Both the position numbers and the translations under genes were made by a program. The notes beneath the pieces are model-generated. The model saw only the letters and a program-made list of their open reading frames with translations. It searched no databases and was not told the DNA's origin. This document shows, one piece after another, positions 28,963-39,703 of a stretch of DNA of 64,000 nucleotides (position 1 is its first letter; the number at the start of each line of letters is the position of its first letter). The stretch is from Ancylomarina euxina (GTDB lineage Bacteria > Bacteroidota > Bacteroidia > Bacteroidales > Marinifilaceae), in contig NZ_QQWG01000002.1 of assembly GCF_003863355.1 (NCBI RefSeq), positions 248,001-312,000 of the forward strand. Reading direction: 5' to 3'.

Positions 28963-29289
28963 ATGGAAGACAATAAAAAAGGGAATCAAATTGATATTCA
29001 ACTTAGTGAAGAAGTGGCTCAAGGAACCTATTCGAACCTGGCAGTCATAACACATTCTAGTTCTGAATTTGTGGTAGATTTTGTTAGAATAATGCCTGGT
29101 GTACCTAAAGCAGATGTTAAATCTAGAATCATACTAACACCAGAACATGCTAAGCGTTTGATGTTGGCTTTACAAGATAATATCAGTAAGTTTGAATCTA
29201 TGAATGGTCCTATCAAAAGTGTTGATGGTGGACAAGGTCCTCAAGGTCCAATTATCCCGATGGGATTCGGACCAACAGGGCAGGCATAG
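28963..29289 (+). CDS. DUF3467 protein
   Basis: A 108-residue protein of the DUF3467 family, seen next to rpoC in many Bacteroidota. Conserved elements are the IDIQLSEEVAQGTYSNLAVITHS opening, SEFVVDFVRIMPG, the RIILTPEHAKRLMLALQDN helix and a Gly/Pro-rich tail (GPQGPIIPMGFGPTG). The early part resembles strands also found in archaeal members. No biochemical function is known. It lies between two terminators, hence a single-gene unit. Confidence 0.9.
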   Translation: MEDNKKGNQIDIQLSEEVAQGTYSNLAVITHSSSEFVVDFVRIMPGVPKADVKSRIILTPEHAKRLMLALQDNISKFESMNGPIKSVDGGQGPQGPIIPMGFGPTGQA

Positions 29290-29307
29290 AAAATTAACGC
29301 ATAAATG

Positions 29308-29341
29308 AAAAGCGGAGGTTCATTGTGAACTCTGCTTTTTG
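29308..29341 (+). terminator. Terminator after the DUF3467 gene
   Basis: AAAAGCGGAGGTTCA pairs with TGAACTCTGCTTTT (one bulged G) around a 3-base loop and ends in a T-run. It lies between convergent genes and could also act on the minus-strand cstA transcript. Confidence 0.75.
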
Positions 29342-29362
29342 TATTTAGTAGTCATCTGGCTA

Positions 29363-30817
29363 CTAGATTCTAAGTTTCTGTGTTTTATATTTCTTTTTAA
29401 TACTTAATTGGAACAAGCTAAAGGCAACAAGTGCTATCAAAATACCTATGAGGATTCCATATTGAGTATTGATATTCAAACCACCGTTTTTTATGGGAGC
29501 TACTAAAAGGTAAGTAAAGCAAATAGCTGTCATAAAACTTGCAGGTAAACTAAGCACATAATGAAATTTATTTTTTTTAGCTAAATACATGGCGCCTGTC
29601 CATAGCATTATCATTGATAAGATTTGATTGGCTAATCCCAGATACTTCCATATTGTGGAAAACTCTAATTGAGAAAGTGAAAAGCCGACTGCAAAAAGAG
29701 GTAGGCTAACTAATAAACGACTTCTTATTGACACTTGTTTGATATTTAGCATGTCGGCTATAGTTAGGCGTGCGCTTCGAAATGCAGTGTCTCCCGTAGT
29801 AATAGGACAAGCAATTACACCTATTATGGCGAAAATGGCACCAATTTTTCCTAACCAAGTATTACATATTTCATTCACCACCCAAGCTGGATTATGGCCA
29901 GAAGTAATCGTTTCGTTTAGGGAATGCGTATCACCGAAGAAGTTCATAGCAGCAGTAGCCCAAATAATTGCAACTATACCTTCAGCTATCATTGCACCAA
30001 AGAACACGGGGCGGCCATAGCTTTCTTTTTTCATACACCTCGCCATCATTGGCGATTGAGTAGAATGAAAACCGGAAATGGCACCACAAGAAATAACAAT
30101 AAACATCATAGGGTATAAGATATTCTGCCCAGGATTTGAATGGAGATTTTTCAGTTGGCTAAAGTTAATTTCATTCATATGCAGACTTCCATCAATCGAT
30201 TTGAAAATCATGGTGCCAGCAATTGTGACCGCCATAATTAGCAGAGCAGCACCAAATATTGGGTATATTTTCCCGATTATCTTATTTATTGGAAGTAGAG
30301 TTGCTACTAGATAGTAGGTAAAAATGCCATAAAGCCAAAAGTAGAAACCACCACCGGTTAGGTCTTTTAGTAGGCCTGCGGGTCCGGTTACGAAAGCAAC
30401 ACCTACAAGAACTAGCAATAAGATGGTGAAGATTCTGAGGAAATTTTGAAAGCCAGTACCGAGGTATTTTCCCACAATTTCCGGAAAACTTGAGCCACTA
30501 TTGCGTATAGAAAGCATACCTGAGAAATAATCGTGTGTGGCTCCCATAAATATACACCCAAACACAATCCATATATAGGCTATTGGACCATACATGGCAC
30601 CTAATATAGCTCCAAATATTGGGCCCAGACCAGCAATGTTTAGAAACTGTATGGTAAACATTTTCCATGTCGGCATAACAATAAAATCGACATCGTCTTT
30701 TAATCTTATGGCCGGTGTTTCAATTGAATCGTCTGCTCCAAAAAAACGTTCAATAAACTTGCCGTAAATAAAATATCCTAAAACAAGAGTAAGAATTGCT
30801 ACTAGAAATGTAATCAT
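29363..30817 (-). CDS. cstA: Carbon starvation protein A family transporter
   Basis: A 484-residue polytopic CstA-family protein with many membrane segments. Recognisable conserved segments are GPIFGAILGAMYGP, GATHDYFSGMLSIRNSGSSFPE, MFIVISCGAISGFHSTQSP and CPITTGDTAFRSARL. It is shorter than E. coli CstA (about 700 residues), a length common in Bacteroidota and Firmicutes. Family members import pyruvate (BtsT/CstA) or, on older evidence, peptides. The substrate here is not decided by sequence. It faces the DUF3467 gene tail to tail. Confidence 0.88.
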   Translation of the reverse strand: MITFLVAILTLVLGYFIYGKFIERFFGADDSIETPAIRLKDDVDFIVMPTWKMFTIQFLNIAGLGPIFGAILGAMYGPIAYIWIVFGCIFMGATHDYFSGMLSIRNSGSSFPEIVGKYLGTGFQNFLRIFTILLLVLVGVAFVTGPAGLLKDLTGGGFYFWLYGIFTYYLVATLLPINKIIGKIYPIFGAALLIMAVTIAGTMIFKSIDGSLHMNEINFSQLKNLHSNPGQNILYPMMFIVISCGAISGFHSTQSPMMARCMKKESYGRPVFFGAMIAEGIVAIIWATAAMNFFGDTHSLNETITSGHNPAWVVNEICNTWLGKIGAIFAIIGVIACPITTGDTAFRSARLTIADMLNIKQVSIRSRLLVSLPLFAVGFSLSQLEFSTIWKYLGLANQILSMIMLWTGAMYLAKKNKFHYVLSLPASFMTAICFTYLLVAPIKNGGLNINTQYGILIGILIALVAFSLFQLSIKKKYKTQKLRI

Positions 30818-31223
30818 GAGAATTAAAACTTAGGGTTTTATTAAGAGGTAATAAAGTTACCATTAATAATAAATGAGAAAATAGTTAAGATCAACTTTTT
30901 TGGGTGGAAGAGGAGTAGGGAGTCAACTATATGGAAATACTCTTATGTAACATGCTTCATTATTGATCGGTATGTGTATTTAATGTGTTGAATATTAATT
31001 GGTAATAGCTATCTTTTGTTTGTCTTAATAGATGCTTATATAAATTTGTTTTAAGTAGTCTATTCCATATATTTGCTAAGCCTGATTTTGGGCCCCAATA
31101 TAGCTTGAAACCGAATAATAACAAATTGTAATCGATGAGACCGCTAATTCTGTTTTCTCAAATGTTGAAATGGATGAATTTTGAGAGATATTCGATTATA
31201 AACTGATAAAAACATATATAACA
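30818..31223. other. Intergenic region between divergent cstA and etfB
   Basis: About 406 AT-rich bases between divergently transcribed genes. I see no RNA gene, repeat or convincing coding frame, and no good TTTG/TAnnTTTG pair. It must hold the promoters for both genes, but they are not called. Confidence 0.5.
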
Positions 31224-32099
31224 ATGAAAGGATTAAAAATTGTTGTTCTTGCCAAGCAGGTTCCCGATACACGTAATGTTGGGAAAGATGCTATGAAAGC
31301 TGATGGAACTGTGAATAGAGCTGTTTTGCCTGCTATCTTCAATCCTGAAGATTTAAATGCACTAGAGCAAGCATTGCGTCTAAAAGATAAATACCCTGGA
31401 ACAGAAATCACATTATTGACTATGGGACCAGGTAGAGCTGCAGAGATTATTCGTGAAGGTTTATACCGTGGTGCTGATAATGGTATCCTTTTATCTGACC
31501 GTGCTTTTGCAGGATCTGATACACTTGCAACTTCTTATGCTTTGTCTTGTACACTTAAGAAAATGGGTAAAATAGATATTATCATTGCAGGCCGTCAGGC
31601 TATCGATGGTGATACGGCTCAGGTTGGACCGCAGGTTGCAGAAAAATTAGCTTTACCACAAATTACTTATGCTGAGGATGTAATTTCTGCAGAAAATGGT
31701 AAGATTGTTGTGAAACGTCGTATCGAGCGAGGAGTTGAAACGGTTGAAGGCACTCTTCCAATGGTTGTAACTGTAAATGCTTCTGCTCCTGAATGTCGTC
31801 CACGTAATGCAAAGTTTGTTATGAAATACAAGCATGCAAGAGCGGTTTCTGAAATGCAGAATGCTGATGAAGATTATATCTTATTACACAACAACCGTCC
31901 TTACCTAAATATTGGAGAGTGGAGTGTGAATGATATCGAAACTCAGGCAGAAGAATTAGGCTTAACTGGATCACCAACTAAGGTAAAAGCGATTGAAAAT
32001 GTCGTGTTCCAAGCTAAAGAAGCTAAAGTACTTGAGCCTAGCGATGCTGATATGGATGAGCTAATGAAAGAGTTAATTGCTAACCATACCATTGGTTAA
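31224..32099 (+). CDS. etfB: Electron transfer flavoprotein beta subunit
   Basis: A 291-residue EtfB. Typical blocks are KIVVLAKQVPDTRNVG, the family loop GPGRAAEIIREGLYRGAD, GSDTLATSYALS and DIIIAGRQAIDGDTAQVGPQVAEKL (adenine nucleotide-binding region). With EtfA it carries electrons from acyl-CoA dehydrogenase (gene 33258-34973) to a quinone oxidoreductase or, in bifurcating systems, to ferredoxin. Whether this Etf bifurcates is not settled from what I can see. It is 50 bases upstream of etfA. Confidence 0.95.
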   Translation: MKGLKIVVLAKQVPDTRNVGKDAMKADGTVNRAVLPAIFNPEDLNALEQALRLKDKYPGTEITLLTMGPGRAAEIIREGLYRGADNGILLSDRAFAGSDTLATSYALSCTLKKMGKIDIIIAGRQAIDGDTAQVGPQVAEKLALPQITYAEDVISAENGKIVVKRRIERGVETVEGTLPMVVTVNASAPECRPRNAKFVMKYKHARAVSEMQNADEDYILLHNNRPYLNIGEWSVNDIETQAEELGLTGSPTKVKAIENVVFQAKEAKVLEPSDADMDELMKELIANHTIG

Positions 32100-32149
32100 T
32101 CGATTGGTTTTTCCTGTCATTTCAATGTAGAATTTTAAAATTAAGAACC

Positions 32150-33169
32150 GTGAATAACGTATTTGTATATTGCGAAATAGAAGAGGGACAGATTGCTGAT
32201 GTTAGTCTTGAACTTTTAACCAAAGGTAGATCGCTAGCTGATGACTTAAAATGTAACCTTGAAGCTGTTGTTATTGGTGCCGATCTTAAAGGGATTGAAA
32301 AGCAAATTATCCCTTTTGGTGTTGATACACTATGGATAGCTGACGATAAAAGTCTTTACCCATACACAACTTTACCTCATACTTCAATCATTGTTAAATT
32401 ATTTGAAGAAGAGAAACCACAAATCGCTTTGATGGGTGCTACAAGCATCGGTCGTGATTTAGGTCCTCGTGTTTCTTCTGCTCTTCACTCAGGTCTAACT
32501 GCTGATTGTACGAGTTTGATCATCGGAGATCACGAAGACAAGAAGAACAAGAAAGAATATAAAGACCTATTGTACCAGATTCGTCCTGCTTTTGGTGGTA
32601 ACATTGTTGCTACAATTATTAATCCTGACTGTCGTCCACAAATGGCAACTGTTCGTGAGGGAGTAATGAAGAAAGAAATTCGTTCTGAAGCTTACAAAGG
32701 AAAAGTTAAGAATATCGAAGTTGAAAAGTATGTGAAGCCTGAGGATTTTATTGTGAAGGTTATCGAACGTCACATGGAAGCATCAAAGGTAAACATCAAA
32801 AATGCAGGTATCGTTGTTGCTGGTGGTTATGGAGTGGGTTCTAAAGAGAACTTTGATAAATTATATGAACTAGCTGATGTTATTGGTGCTGAAGTAGGAG
32901 CTTCTCGTGCTGCTGTTGATGCTGGTTACGCTTCTCACGAACGTCAAATTGGTCAAACAGGTGTTACTGTGCGTCCAAAGCTATATATTGCATGTGGTAT
33001 TTCTGGTCAGATTCAGCATACTGCTGGTATGGAAGAATCATCAATGGTGATTGCTATCAATACTGATAAGAATGCTCCAATAAACAATTTTGCTGACTAT
33101 ATAATTACCGGTGATATTGCTGATGTGATTCCTAAGATGATCAAGCATTACAAGCTGAATACCAAATAA
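32150..33169 (+). CDS. etfA: Electron transfer flavoprotein alpha subunit
   Basis: A 339-residue EtfA. The C-terminal FAD-binding domain is clear: VAGGYGVGSKENFDKLYELA, GASRAAVDAGYASHERQIGQTG, PKLYIACGISGQIQHTAGM and INTDKNAPI. The start is a GTG at 32150, giving MNNVFVYCEIEEGQIADVSLE, which is the normal EtfA opening. It is translated with etfB and followed by the dehydrogenase gene. Confidence 0.95.
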   Translation: MNNVFVYCEIEEGQIADVSLELLTKGRSLADDLKCNLEAVVIGADLKGIEKQIIPFGVDTLWIADDKSLYPYTTLPHTSIIVKLFEEEKPQIALMGATSIGRDLGPRVSSALHSGLTADCTSLIIGDHEDKKNKKEYKDLLYQIRPAFGGNIVATIINPDCRPQMATVREGVMKKEIRSEAYKGKVKNIEVEKYVKPEDFIVKVIERHMEASKVNIKNAGIVVAGGYGVGSKENFDKLYELADVIGAEVGASRAAVDAGYASHERQIGQTGVTVRPKLYIACGISGQIQHTAGMEESSMVIAINTDKNAPINNFADYIITGDIADVIPKMIKHYKLNTK

Positions 33170-33257
33170 TATTTTTAGTAATTAGTGAGTAAGGGAAACA
33201 GTCGTTAGGCTATTAAGAATAGCGATTCATTACTTACCATAAAATACATCTAGAGAA

Positions 33258-34973
33258 ATGGCTAATTTCTATACAGATAACGAGGACATGAAGTTCCATT
33301 TGGAACACCCGTTAATGAAAAAAATTGTTGCGCTTAAAGAGCGTAGCTTCGAAGATAAAGAAACATATGACTATGCACCTCTTGACTTTGAGGATGCTAT
33401 GGATAGCTACGATCGTACCTTAGAAATTGTAGGTGAGATTTGTGGTGATATTATTGGTCCTAATGCTGAAAGTGTTGACCAGGAAGGCCCTCAAGTTGTG
33501 AACGATCGTGTTATTTACGCTAGAGGAACTCAGGAGAATCACGATGCTTTAACAAAAGCGGGTTTGATTGGTATGAGTCTTCCACGTGAGTATGACGGAT
33601 TGAATTTTCCTATGGTACCTTACGTGATGGCAGCAGAGTTGGTTTCTCGTGCTGATGCTGGTTTTGCTAACATCTGGGGGCTTCAGGATTGTGCTGAAAC
33701 AATTCATGAGTTTGCTTCAAAAGAGCAAAAAGAAAATTATTTACCTCGTTTTGCTAAAGGTGCTACTGCAGCAATGGACTTAACAGAGCCAGATGCAGGT
33801 TCTGACCTACAAGCTGTTCAGTTGAAAGCAACTTACAATAAAGAAGAAGATCAGTGGTATTTGGACGGTGTTAAGCGTTTTATTACCAATGGTGATGGTG
33901 ATGTTTCTCTAGTATTAGCTCGTTCAGAGGAAGGGACTAATGATGGTCGTGGTTTGTCTATGTTTATCTATGACAAAAAGCATATGGCTGTTAAGGTTCG
34001 TCGTATCGAGCACAAAATGGGTATCATTGGTTCTCCTACTTGTGAATTGGTATTTACAAATGCTCCAGCTGAATTAGTGGGTTCTCGTAAAATGGGACTT
34101 ATTAAATATGTAATGTCATTGATGAACGGTGCTCGTTTAGGAGTAGGTGCTCAATCAGTTGGTATTGCTGAAGCGGCTTACCGTGAAGGTTTGGCTTATG
34201 CAAAAGAGCGTCGTCAGTTTGGTAAAGCGATTATCGAATTTCCAGCTGTATACGAAATGTTGACTAATATGGAAGCTAAGTTGAATGCTTCTCGTTCTGT
34301 ATTGTATGAAACAGCTCGTATGGTTGATGTTTATAAAGCATATTACCATATTTCTCAGGATCGTTCTTTAGATAAGGATGAAAGAGAGGATATGAAGAAA
34401 TATCAGAAAACTGCTGATGTATTTACGCCACTATTAAAATTATTTGCTTCTGAATTCTGTAATGAGGTTGCTTACGATTCATTGCAAATTCACGCGGGTT
34501 CGGGTTATATGAAAGATTACCCAATTGAGCGTTTGGTTCGTGATGCACGTATTACAAATATTTACGAAGGAACAACTCAATTGCAAGTTGTAGCCGCTGT
34601 TCGTGGGGTAACCACGGGTCAGTATCTTGCTCAAATTAAGCACTATGAAGGTGAAGTGCTTAATCCACAGTTAGAGTACATCAGAACAACTCTTAAGGGG
34701 ATGACTGAAAAGTATGAAAAAGCTGTTGCAAAAGTAAATGAGATCAATGCTACTGCCGATCATAATGACTTCCTGGATTTCCATGCACGTCGTTTGGTTG
34801 AAATGGCAGGTTATATCATTATGGGTTACTTGTTGTTATTGGATACAACTCGTGACGATAAGTATCAAGCTTCATGTGAGGTATTTGTTAAGATGGGTAA
34901 AGCAAAGTGTGCTGCTCACCTTGATTATGTATCTACATCAGATTTAAAAGATTTAGGTATCTTCAAAAAATAA
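33258..34973 (+). CDS. Acyl-CoA dehydrogenase family protein
   Basis: A 571-residue flavoprotein, longer than the typical 380-residue short-chain enzymes by a C-terminal helical extension of roughly 130-150 residues. FAD/substrate motifs present are AMDLTEPDAGSDL, WYLDGVKRFITNGDGD, RRQFGKAI and QIHAGSGYMKDYPIERLVRDARITNIYEGTTQLQ, the last holding the presumed catalytic Glu. It oxidises an acyl-CoA to enoyl-CoA and donates to the EtfBA pair in the same operon. Chain length is unknown: butyryl-CoA or longer. Followed by a strong terminator. Confidence 0.92.
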   Translation: MANFYTDNEDMKFHLEHPLMKKIVALKERSFEDKETYDYAPLDFEDAMDSYDRTLEIVGEICGDIIGPNAESVDQEGPQVVNDRVIYARGTQENHDALTKAGLIGMSLPREYDGLNFPMVPYVMAAELVSRADAGFANIWGLQDCAETIHEFASKEQKENYLPRFAKGATAAMDLTEPDAGSDLQAVQLKATYNKEEDQWYLDGVKRFITNGDGDVSLVLARSEEGTNDGRGLSMFIYDKKHMAVKVRRIEHKMGIIGSPTCELVFTNAPAELVGSRKMGLIKYVMSLMNGARLGVGAQSVGIAEAAYREGLAYAKERRQFGKAIIEFPAVYEMLTNMEAKLNASRSVLYETARMVDVYKAYYHISQDRSLDKDEREDMKKYQKTADVFTPLLKLFASEFCNEVAYDSLQIHAGSGYMKDYPIERLVRDARITNIYEGTTQLQVVAAVRGVTTGQYLAQIKHYEGEVLNPQLEYIRTTLKGMTEKYEKAVAKVNEINATADHNDFLDFHARRLVEMAGYIIMGYLLLLDTTRDDKYQASCEVFVKMGKAKCAAHLDYVSTSDLKDLGIFKK

Positions 34974-34998
34974 GACCTAATTATTTCATTAGATATAG

Positions 34999-35031
34999 AG
35001 GGAGCTGCAATTTGTAGCTCCCTTTTTTTTT
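34999..35031 (+). terminator. Terminator of the etfBA-dehydrogenase operon
   Basis: AGGGAGCTGC and GTAGCTCCCT form the stem around an AATTT loop and are followed by a run of eight or nine T, 25 bases after the stop codon. Confidence 0.9.
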
Positions 35032-35125
35032 GAATATATATAGATTATAAAATGCAGTATTAGAGCTGTTATGAATAGCTGTAATAGGATTTCAAATACA
35101 TTCTTCTTTTAAAAGATTAGCTTTC

Positions 35126-35159
35126 TTTAAATGTTGTTTAATTTATTATAATATATTTG
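35126..35159 (+). promoter_or_regulatory. Candidate promoter of the padR-glpK1 unit
   Basis: TATATTTG at 35152-35159 fits the -7 consensus TAnnTTTG exactly. TTTA at 35126-35129 is a one-mismatch -33 element at a 22-base spacing. The site is about 120 bases before the padR start. Confidence 0.3.
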
Positions 35160-35282
35160 TAAACGACAGGCTATTTTATAGCTTATTCAAATCATAAAGC
35201 ACACTAATGCTAATCATATGATACATGATTAGAGCTAAGATAATTGATATCTCGATATTGAGATGAACAATCTTTTGGTACT

Positions 35283-35648
35283 ATGGAATCAGAAAACAAC
35301 GAATATTTTATTGCCAAATGGAAATCCCAGTATAAGAAGGGATTACTAGAATATATTATCATCTTGCTTTTGCGTTCACGTCCGTGTTATGGATATGAGC
35401 TCATTAGCGATATGAATCAGTTTACTTCACTCGAAATTGCCGAGGGAACCATTTATCCGCTGCTAAATAGACTTAAGAAAGAAGGTTTGGTAACTTCAGA
35501 ATGGGCAGAACAGGAATCTGGTATTCCAAGAAAATACTATAAACTTACTGAGGATGGATTAACAATTCTTGGTACTATGAATGAATACGTTGGATCTTTG
35601 AATATCTCGGTAGACAAGATTCTTAAAAAAACGGATTCTCTGAAATAA
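35283..35648 (+). CDS. PadR family transcriptional regulator
   Basis: A 121-residue winged-helix regulator. The PadR signature is complete: LEYIIILLLRSRPCYGYELISDM, then EIAEGTIYPLLNRLKKEGLVTSEW and GIPRKYYKLTEDG. The C-terminus is short, as in PadR-s1 members. It is 21 bases upstream of a glycerol kinase paralogue (35670-37166) and probably shares its transcript, so it may control that kinase or the glp genes downstream. The effector is unknown. Confidence 0.88.
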   Translation: MESENNEYFIAKWKSQYKKGLLEYIIILLLRSRPCYGYELISDMNQFTSLEIAEGTIYPLLNRLKKEGLVTSEWAEQESGIPRKYYKLTEDGLTILGTMNEYVGSLNISVDKILKKTDSLK

Positions 35649-35669
35649 TCTTTTAATATATCGACAGCT

Positions 35670-37166
35670 ATGCAAGAATATATCTTATCCTTAGATCAGG
35701 GAACGTCAATTTCAAGAGCTATCATTTTCGATAGAGATGGTAAAATTATTGCAATTTCTCAGAAGGAATTTGAGCAATTTTCACCACGATTGAGCTGGAT
35801 AGAACAGGATGCCAACGAGATTTGGTATTCTCAGGCTTCAGTGGCCGAAGAAGTAATTCATAAGGCTGGCTTAACGGCCGAAAATATTAAAGCAATTGGT
35901 ATTACGAATCAAAGGGAAACCACTATTCTTTGGGATAAAGAGACAGGTAAACCATTAGGTAATGCTATTGTTTGGCAGGATAGAAGAACCTCTCAATATT
36001 GTGATGAATTGAAAAAAAGGGGGCTGGCAGAAAAAATAAAAGAAAAGACTGGATTGATTTTAGATGCCTATTTCTCAGGTACAAAAATCAAATGGTTATT
36101 AGATAATATACCTGGGGCTAGACAAAAAGCTCAAGAAGGCAAGTTGGCTTTTGGAACTGTTGACTCATGGTTAATATGGAAGTTGACCAAAGGTGCATGC
36201 CACGTAACCGATGTATCCAATGCCAGTAGAACCATGATATTTAATATTAAAACTTTGGAGTGGGATAAGGAACTCTTGGAACTCTTGGATATTCCTGAGA
36301 GTATTTTGCCAGAAGTTCGTACATCCAGCGAGGTTTATGGTATGACTTCCAAATCCTTATTTGGCGTCGAAATTCCAATTGCTGGAATTTGTGGTGATCA
36401 GCAAGCTGCCCTTTTTGGACAAATGTGTCTTGAAAAGGGAATGGTTAAAAATACCTATAATACAGGTTGTTTCATATTGATGAATACAGGAGACCAAATT
36501 GTAAGGTCAAATAATCACTTGATTACTACAATTGCTTGGCAGATAGGAGATAAAGTGACTTATGCACTTGAAGGTAGCGTTTTTATTGGCGGTGCAGTTA
36601 TTCAGTGGCTTCGTGATCAGATGAATTTGATTCATTCTGTAGAGGAAATTGAAGAATTAGCCTTATCGGAGAAAGATAATGGGGGAGTGTATATTGTGCC
36701 AGCCTTTACAGGTTTAGGTGCACCCTATTGGGATCAATATGCAAGAGGTACTTTCTGGGGCCTAAATATGGGAACTACGCCTGGGCATATTGCTCGTGCA
36801 GCTCTAGAATCAATTGCTTTGCGTTCACGCGATGTTTTGAAAGCGATGGAATGTGACTCTGGAAATCCATTAACTCAACTTCGAGCAGGTGGAACTGTTT
36901 TAAATAAAACCATTATGCAGTTTCAGGCCGATGTTCTTGATGTACCCGTTGTACGTCCTAATGTTAAAGAAATAACAGCTCTTGGTTCAGCTTATCTTGC
37001 AGGTTTAGCTGTTGGTTATTGGAAAGATATTGAGGAGATTAAAAAACACTGGCAGATAACTGAGGTGTTCGAAGCAAAAATGCCTAAAAAAGAAGTTGAT
37101 AAAACTTTGAAATATTGGAAACGAGCTGTTGGAAGAACTTGCCAATGGTTAGATTCTGAAGATTAG
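35670..37166 (+). CDS. Glycerol kinase paralogue with altered nucleotide-site motifs
   Basis: A 498-residue FGGY-family kinase, clearly a GlpK relative. Glycerol-site residues are preserved (NQRETT, WQDRRT, AYFSGTK, GDQQAA). Several ATP-site motifs are not. DQGTTSSR is [13 protein letters not shown] is NTGCF; and the loop read [11 protein letters not shown] in the second copy is [10 protein letters not shown], one residue shorter, with the Asp lost. Both ends of the protein are complete (ELKKRG...; [15 protein letters not shown]). It may be a weak or specialised kinase, or a regulatory protein acting with PadR, 21 bases upstream. A terminator follows. Confidence 0.85.
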   Translation: MQEYILSLDQGTSISRAIIFDRDGKIIAISQKEFEQFSPRLSWIEQDANEIWYSQASVAEEVIHKAGLTAENIKAIGITNQRETTILWDKETGKPLGNAIVWQDRRTSQYCDELKKRGLAEKIKEKTGLILDAYFSGTKIKWLLDNIPGARQKAQEGKLAFGTVDSWLIWKLTKGACHVTDVSNASRTMIFNIKTLEWDKELLELLDIPESILPEVRTSSEVYGMTSKSLFGVEIPIAGICGDQQAALFGQMCLEKGMVKNTYNTGCFILMNTGDQIVRSNNHLITTIAWQIGDKVTYALEGSVFIGGAVIQWLRDQMNLIHSVEEIEELALSEKDNGGVYIVPAFTGLGAPYWDQYARGTFWGLNMGTTPGHIARAALESIALRSRDVLKAMECDSGNPLTQLRAGGTVLNKTIMQFQADVLDVPVVRPNVKEITALGSAYLAGLAVGYWKDIEEIKKHWQITEVFEAKMPKKEVDKTLKYWKRAVGRTCQWLDSED

Positions 37167-37187
37167 ATATATTTTGAAAAGTATATA

Positions 37188-37221
37188 AAGGGCGATAATT
37201 TTATGAATTATCGCCCTTTTT
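37188..37221 (+). terminator. Terminator after the first glycerol kinase gene
   Basis: A perfect 13-bp stem AAGGGCGATAATT/AATTATCGCCCTT with loop TTATG and a following T-run. Confidence 0.9.
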
Positions 37222-37708
37222 CAGTTTGTATATAATGAATCAAGTTAACTAAAATGAATGTTGTTTTGAAAAATCAATCGTATTTTTAGCGAGATGACTC
37301 TGAAAGAATATTAAGCTTGATTTTTGGAGAGGATCTTAGAAGCTGTTTAAGTGTTTGAAGAAGTAGTTTAAGCTTCACGTCATAAGATGTTCTATATAGT
37401 TGAAGATTTTTTATCTTGTAGAACAGGAGATTGTTGTTGGTTGAGATCAATAGTCCAAGATTACACCTGAGGGATTACAAATGTTAGTTAATGAATAAAG
37501 ATTAACTTAAGGTGGGAATAGACTCAATTGGCAAGTATTCTTGGTTATGAATTTATCAGAGAATAAAATGTATAGTCAATGTGCATGATATTTTTTTACT
37601 CTTATATCGCCAATTAAAGATTGATGTAGTTATTAAGAAGGTTAGAGCTTTTCCATCTGGCTTTCAACTAAAAATATTTACTAGCTAAACTTCTAAATTA
37701 AAGCCTAA
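37222..37708. other. Intergenic region between the two glycerol kinase genes
   Basis: Nearly 490 bases with no credible frame, RNA gene or strong repeat. It separates the terminator of the first kinase unit from the second kinase gene and must contain the promoter of the main glp operon, which I could not identify. Confidence 0.5.
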
Positions 37709-39202
<1,494 letters not shown>

Positions 39203-39549
39203 GCTTAAAAATCCAAACTGTATAGAAAAAGGCATCATGGAATTAAGTTGTAGGAATGATAAATATGTATGTTTTTGTTTTGATAATCGATTTCGAAATG
39301 ATGATTAGTGAATTCGAAATGTTTAAGTCTATTTTCAATATTCCTAGTGATCAATAATTTTAAGCTTTTTATCAAGAGATTTTCTAAATAATGAATAAAT
39401 TAAAAATATACTTTGCATAGCTATGTATTTTTTTTAAGTTTGTCTCGACGAGGGATAATAATAAATAAGCTTTGCTTATTTATTTTTTATCAAACTGCAT
39501 AGTATAACAATGTACCTGATTATAAAATGTATTATAAAATTAATTTGAC
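39203..39549. other. Intergenic region between glpK and glpD leader gene
   Basis: About 350 very AT-rich bases. The only structure I see is the terminator-like hairpin at 39460-39488. The rest shows no coding or RNA gene signal. Confidence 0.5.
39460..39488 (+). terminator. Terminator-like hairpin upstream of glpD
   Basis: AATAAATAAGC/GCTTATTTATT form an 11-bp AT-rich stem with a 3-base loop, followed by TTTT. It is about 260 bases after glpK and 60 before the small frame at 39550. It could end the glpK transcript or act as a leader attenuator for glpD. Confidence 0.45.
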
Positions 39550-39696
39550 ATGGAACAGCAAAATGATATGACATCGGAATTTAATGCTACCATGAATCGT
39601 TTTTATAATTTCTTCTCTGATTTATTAGACGAAGAACAGAATAGAAAAGATGATGCTGGTTTTCAGGATTCGAAGAAACAAATGAGTAATAAGTAA
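39550..39696 (+). CDS. Possible small protein gene directly upstream of glpD
   Basis: An ATG-initiated frame of 48 codons, ending 7 bases before glpD. The product starts MEQQNDMTSEFNATMNRFYN and is acidic and Gln/Asn/Asp-rich, with an amphipathic middle (FYNFFSDLLDEEQ) and no membrane segment. Tight spacing to glpD suggests translational coupling. I do not recognise it; it could be a random frame in a leader. Confidence 0.4.
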   Translation: MEQQNDMTSEFNATMNRFYNFFSDLLDEEQNRKDDAGFQDSKKQMSNK

Positions 39697-39703
39697 TAGC
39701 AAA

